From: Pegea sp. RAD2-039
Taxonomy: Eukaryota > Chordata > Thaliacea > Salpida > Salpidae
Reading direction: 5' to 3'
Length of the DNA stretch: 64,000 nt
Assembly: GCA_034620365.1 (NCBI GenBank)
Contig: JAQGEQ010000046.1
Location: 606,971 to 670,970 of the forward strand
In this document: one piece after another, positions 59,579 through 64,000 of the stretch
Position numbering within the stretch: the stretch's first letter is position 1
Layout: every line of letters starts with the position of its first letter
Program-made: the position numbers and the translations under genes
The notes under the pieces: generated by a model
What the model was told of the DNA's origin: nothing
Database searches by the model: none
What the model saw: only the letters and a program-made list of their open reading frames with translations

Positions 59579-59839
59579 ATGAGTGAATCAGAACAGCCAC
59601 AGTTGTTTGTTTCAAACTTAAACCTTAGCTATCCCGAAAATAGCTTTAAGGATCTTTTTACACCATTTGGAGATGTAAAAGAAGCCTTTCTAATTAAAAC
59701 ATGGCAAAACAACCATCAAGGTATTGGATTTGTAAGATTTGCAACAAACGAACAAGCTAAGCACTGTATTTATTGCTTGAATGGATCAAAAGTTTTTGGA
59801 GATCAGAGATTAAGAATCGATCTCACTATGGATATTTAA
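59579..59839 (+). CDS. Single-RRM RNA-binding protein
   Basis: 86 residues, essentially one RNA recognition motif. RNP2 is LFVSNL (residues about 9-14) and RNP1 is QGIGFVRF (about 49-56, with Phe in the RNA-stacking positions). Helical segments SFKDLFTPFGDVKEAF and NEQAKHCIYCLNG lie between and after. The chosen Met follows an in-frame acceptor (gtttcag) by 30 nt; an upstream exon may be non-coding. The RRM fills the whole protein, leaving only about 8 residues before and 5 after it. Single-RRM small proteins of this kind include stress and splicing factors, but I cannot name the family. It has no internal intron, so an intact retrocopy or a domain cut from a larger gene is possible. Confidence 0.75.
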   Translation: MSESEQPQLFVSNLNLSYPENSFKDLFTPFGDVKEAFLIKTWQNNHQGIGFVRFATNEQAKHCIYCLNGSKVFGDQRLRIDLTMDI

Positions 59840-61008
59840 ATAAAAATCAATATAGTTCTATTTATTATTATTTTGTTATAAAAATAATAATAAATACTTA
59901 ATATAAAAAATTGTCTGTTGCTAAATAGAGTTTACAAATGAATATTTAGTATACATTTATTTATACATGATTCATTCATAATATGTTGTCTTTAAACCTA
60001 TAAAAACAGTTTTTATAGTCTAGCAACATAAATAGTTAGACACAGAGAAAGCTTTAGATAATTATTTTAATCTGTCTACTAACCACTTTTATATATCAAT
60101 TTATGAATACTATAGTAATTATATATTGCAAGATCACTTTATAAAGAACTTCATTTTTCTTTGAACTTATTTTGAAAATCTTTGATCTGTTTCAACATAA
60201 AGGCAATTAGAATAAGATTTTTAGGTTTTCTACAGCGCCATATTCATATACATACTGAATAGGAGCATTATTTAATTGGCTGATATATATTTGTCGACAG
60301 AAAGGTTTAATCAGCAGCTTTTGAAATAAACCACCCATAATTAGCAACACAAAGATATATAATTTAATACGTTGGTATTTCACAGGCATATTTTTCAATT
60401 ACTAATGAATTTGGCACAAACTGAACTTAACCTTTCTGAATTATTCATTCATGAACAAGAAAAAACTATGAAACACAACCATGAAAAAATGTGTTAAAGC
60501 AAATATTGATCTTTTATACTAACCAAGTCTTTACCCTTAACTGTTATATGTATTAACTTCACAAATTATTTTATACTTGATTATAGTTAAAGGATACCCC
60601 TTATTGCAGAAAGAGGTGAATACCATGTTAGTTAGTAGTAATAACAAGCTAAATATAGTTGATCAATTGTATGTCTACCTATTTATTAGATTAAACAAAA
60701 TACTTTTTTTTAATGTAGGCAATCTGTTTAATTATTTTTACAGTTTATCTTTACTTTACTTTAAATTTTACTTTTCATGATCTTCTTTACTTCACATAAT
60801 GCCACAAAGTAGTTGATTTCAAATGTCTTTAATAACTAATTACCCTTCCTCAACAAAAAATTAAATTTTCAATATTCTGCCCTTTGTATTAATTTCAAAA
60901 TAAATTAAATAAGAAAATATTAAATTAGTATATATTAAATAAGAAACTTAATGAAGAAACAAGCGATTTTAAATATTAAAATCTAACTATGGAAAAGTTT
61001 AATAGTAA
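59840..61008. other. AT-rich intergenic region after the RRM gene
   Basis: Nothing recognisable on either strand. Confidence 0.5.
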
Positions 61009-61160
61009 TAATGATGGTCTGCTTCATCCAAGTACAGTTATGCTGGGTTAATGATGGCCTGCTTCATCCAAGTACAGCTATGCTGGTTATGCTCTAGAAA
61101 CAGTGTCTTAACAAACTCATTTTTTTTACATAATTAGTATCCAGGTGACTAAATATTATA
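61009..61160 (+). repeat. Repeat R fused to a LINE, copy 2
   Basis: Starts with two tandem ~38-bp units (GGTCTGCTTCATCCAAGTAC AGTTATGCTGGGTTAATGAT and a close variant), then TGGTTATGCTCTAGAAACAG, TGTCTTAACAAA and ATCCAGGTGACTAAATATTA. The same sequence is at 57683-57912 in opposite orientation. Confidence 0.75.
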
Positions 61161-61300
61161 TATGATAGTTGTGAACATCTTCTCATATACTTTCTTTTCC
61201 ATTAATCCTTCCCTCAAGTTATATCAGCTCAGATGACATACATTACACTTTCATAAACTCATATTACCTGGTACTTTAAATACAACTTATAAACTGAAAA
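61161..61300 (+). mobile_element. Short LINE fragment joined to repeat R
   Basis: Runs from ATATGATAGTTGTGAACATC directly to CTTTTCCATTAATCCTTCCC and then ATATTACCTGGTAC. These correspond to two separated parts of 19950-20160, so it has an internal deletion. Confidence 0.7.
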
Positions 61301-61329
61301 CCTTATTCAAATAGAATCCGCTCTTGCAA

Positions 61330-62270
61330 TCAATTTTTTTCTCATTAAAAGTTTACTATGAATCTATAAAGTTAGAAATATAGAAAGAAAAAGATGTGAC
61401 TTATGGTATTACAGTAGTACTCAAAGCAACAGTAAACAATTACATAGAAAGTTAATCATATAAAAAGGAAAAAATAATCACAACTTTGAAATGGCAGTGT
61501 AGGCAATAATATAACAGTTCAACTTCTGTTTCAACAACGCGAGTTGATTTTGGATATGTCTGATCCGTCGAATTTCCAAAGTATCTAAATTGAAGAAGCT
61601 GAGGCGATGATGATAACTATCATATTTAATATTAAGTTTTCTGCATACCAATCTCGTAAATGTTGCCTGAACAGATTCGATTTTTTTGATATCACTAACT
61701 TGATATGGCATCCATTCACTAACATTGTATTCATGAAATGGACGTACGTACAATTTGAAAAGATTGATAAAAAGTATGGATCGTTAGAATTAACGGTCTT
61801 TATAATAAGGTAGGCAAGATTTATTGACTTTCCAAATATTTTAGAAACATAATTGTGCCATTTAAAGTTAGATGATAGAGTAATGCCGAGGTCTAGGACC
61901 GAAGATATTCGCTGAATAATAAATCCATTGATGGAATATTGGTTCAAGGAATTTGCAGCTGGTTTACGAGACAAATTTATAAGTTCAGACTGTGGGCTGG
62001 ATTCTGAGCTGCCAAATTTAGTTTCTACAGTATGTAATGTAGTTTGAAGTTTTAAAGAATGGCAAGATAATAGCTTGATGCTAGCATTTTTGTCGGAATA
62101 GAAATCACCGACCACCGAAGCCCATGTGACAGGCTTCTTTGTAGAGGCATGCAAGTTCATTCATTGATTTAGACAAACTAGAAAATTTTTCGTTGATTTT
62201 GGTAACATCGTTGTCAATTTCAGATTCAAATTTGACCAATTCAGCTGATATATTTTGCTGATATCAGATA
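61330..62270 (-). mobile_element. LINE fragment with ORF1-like and RT C-terminal pieces
   Basis: Minus-strand reading starts with a coiled-coil-like stretch (ESEIDNDVTKINEKFSSLSK, SMNELACLYKE) and KKPVTWASVVGDF, which look like ORF1. It continues into RT C-terminal segments: LGITLSSNFKWHNYVSKIFG, EWMPYQVSDIKKIESVQATF, TRLVCRKLNIKYDSY, then the 3' UTR to about 61330. It has frame breaks and internal deletions (for example near 61550) and is not active. Confidence 0.8.
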
Positions 62271-64000
62271 ATAGGTTTGAATTAGAGGAGGTAGATGTTA
62301 TGTGAATGATTCTACTATTCTCTTATGGAAACATCAATCTACTCATTCATCTTCTAGTATGTTTTCTTTATCTTGTTAAGTCCTTATAATATTTTGGATC
62401 TTCAAGAATTCATGTCAGTTATAAGAATCTAACATTTGACTTAAGACCTTTAAAATTGAAATCTTAAAAATGTAATCATTGAAAATCCAAAAAAATAATC
62501 AGATCAGATCTGGCTGTTTTTTTTTATCTGGCTGCCAATTTGCTTCTAAACAATTAAGCTAACTCATTAAGCTTAGGAGGTGTAAAACGCACCAATAAAG
62601 TTGCTGTTTAGGTTTTAAACAAAAAAGAATGATTACTATGTCTCGAATAATAAGGAATCATATAAATAGACACTAACAACAAACATTGACAGATAAGTAA
62701 TCTAATGATCACAAAATAAAGGAGTTAAGATTGCTGGAAAACGATTACTTCAGTGATTTTGAAAGTATAGAGATCAAATCATAGTTTTTTCATTAAACCT
62801 TGAAGAATTAACATTTTTGCTCAAAAATAGTGCTAAAAGAAGATGCAAGGACCTAGTAAAATCTTTGTTGAAACGGCTAGCTCCTAAACTTATTCGATGA
62901 AATTTGAAGCTGTAGTATTTAATTGATTACAAATTAGATAAAAAGTGTATTTTGGTTATTTTAAATTAATTTTTTGGAGTTTTATTAAGTTATATATACT
63001 CTAAGCTTGATTACACAACAACAAATGTTTTGTTAAAAATGATCATTCTATAAAATAGTAAGGGTTCAATATTTATATATTTATTCGAATTAGTTTTAAC
63101 TTTTGTATTTTCTCTTAAAACTTTTAGCTTTACTTTAAAATGATGTCACTTTAAGCTGTCAAAATTACAATTATGACATCACTATTGGTAAAACCTCACA
63201 TACCGGAGCTGATACGATTATCCCTTTATTTTTGGTTACTACATTTGGATATAATCATATTTTAAAACAAATCTTTATAAAAACCGAATTTTTTCTATCG
63301 ATAAACAGTGAGTTCTCAATCATAAAGGTATTTTGATTTAGCATTAACTGTAAAGTATATTAATTGTAGTTATTAAAAGATTTTAGGATTTTTTTAGCAA
63401 ATTAATATTCTATGTTTGAATATTTGTAAATTATAAAAAAAAATATATAAATAAACTGCAATTTCTACTTCTTTACCTATTAAAGAAAAGATTGTATCAG
63501 ATTATTTTCTTAAATTAACATTATTGTAATTTAAAATTCAATTTACTTTAAGTTAATAAGTCTGAACTCTCATTTAGATACTATAAACGTTCTACTTTAT
63601 GCTGATAAAAAAATTCTTTGTTAGATTTGCCACAATATTAAGAATTATAAATTGTTTAATTATAGAATGTTTAATAAGATATTTTATAAAGTAATATAGT
63701 GTATTAAAATATAATGATAATTATTGAATTGCTAAAAAAACTATTTTCCGATTGAAATTAACTTTAATCAATAATCTAAAGATATTCTACATATATAAAG
63801 GATACATATAAAAAAGAGGAACGATTTTCAATAATTTTTTCAATCTTTCTTTTTCATTGGACATTTTTATAGAACTCTATATGAATTTTATTTGTGCTTT
63901 AAGAATAAGAGCTATTCAAATAGTAGACTTAATATTAGTTTTAGTTTCTTAATTGTAATAAACTTTATTTTCAGAAATATATGATGAGCAGTTTACATGA
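62271..64000. other. AT-rich right end of the window
   Basis: No gene, RNA or repeat family recognised. An exon of a gene outside the window cannot be excluded. Confidence 0.4.

Noticed and set aside
61585-62160. A host protein gene of 191 residues on the minus strand
   Set aside because: Contains the same RT segment as the other LINE copies joined to an ORF1-like piece.

Overview
This window looks like AT-rich nuclear DNA from an animal (metazoan). By eye it is roughly 70% or more A+T. Its genes are split by GT-AG introns, many only 47-60 nt long, and its products are animal-type: a TR2/TR4-type nuclear receptor, an Mxd/Mad bHLH repressor, atlastin, UFM1, an ANKLE2/LEM4 protein and an ENPP ectophosphodiesterase. 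I cannot assign the phylum from the sequence alone. Exon models were read by hand from protein similarity, splice signals and phase. No search was run, so family names rest on recognised motifs and remembered family sequences.

Layout, left to right. 1-5.1 kb is gene-poor with LINE 3' remnants. ZMAT2 (+, 5136-6333) and LIPT2 octanoyltransferase (+, 8184-9877, 6 exons) are followed on the minus strand by CWH43/PGAP2IP (10325-13898, 12 exons) and, just upstream of it, a twin-CX9C protein like NDUFAF8 (13993-14190). An Mxd/Mad-type bHLH-zip gene lies at 16808-17521 (-). A LINE 3' fragment is at 19.79-20.51 kb. A small two-exon gene for a putative 72-residue secreted peptide is at 22331-22653 (+). 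A large ENPP locus (-, 23872-28720) has four somatomedin-B exons but carries nonsense and frameshift lesions. After a gene desert come atlastin in one coding exon (+, 33515-35098), UFM1 with a start codon apparently split by an intron (+, 39984-40637), and ANKLE2/LEM4 (-, 40678-43959) ending 40 bp from UFM1. SINE-like elements lie at 44.7-46.0 kb. A TR2/TR4-type nuclear receptor (NR2C/Hr78) runs from 47.37 to 52.46 kb and has a ~0.73 kb E-box minisatellite in one intron. The right end holds nested repeats (a DDE-less pogo/Tigger element inside a LINE), a single-RRM protein (59579-59839) and more LINE pieces.

How the genes relate: there is no operon-like functional grouping. Individual genes serve lipoate synthesis (LIPT2), GPI-anchor lipid remodelling (CWH43), complex I assembly (NDUFAF8-like), splicing (ZMAT2), ER membrane fusion (atlastin), UFMylation (UFM1), nuclear envelope reassembly (ANKLE2) and transcription (Mxd, NR2C). 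The most striking non-coding object is the CACGTG minisatellite inside the receptor gene: CACGTG is the site that Myc/Max/Mxd-class bHLH-zip proteins bind, and an Mxd-like gene lies about 33 kb away. The repeats also show a LINE and a tRNA-derived SINE sharing one 3' tail, and a chimeric repeat present twice with the same junction.
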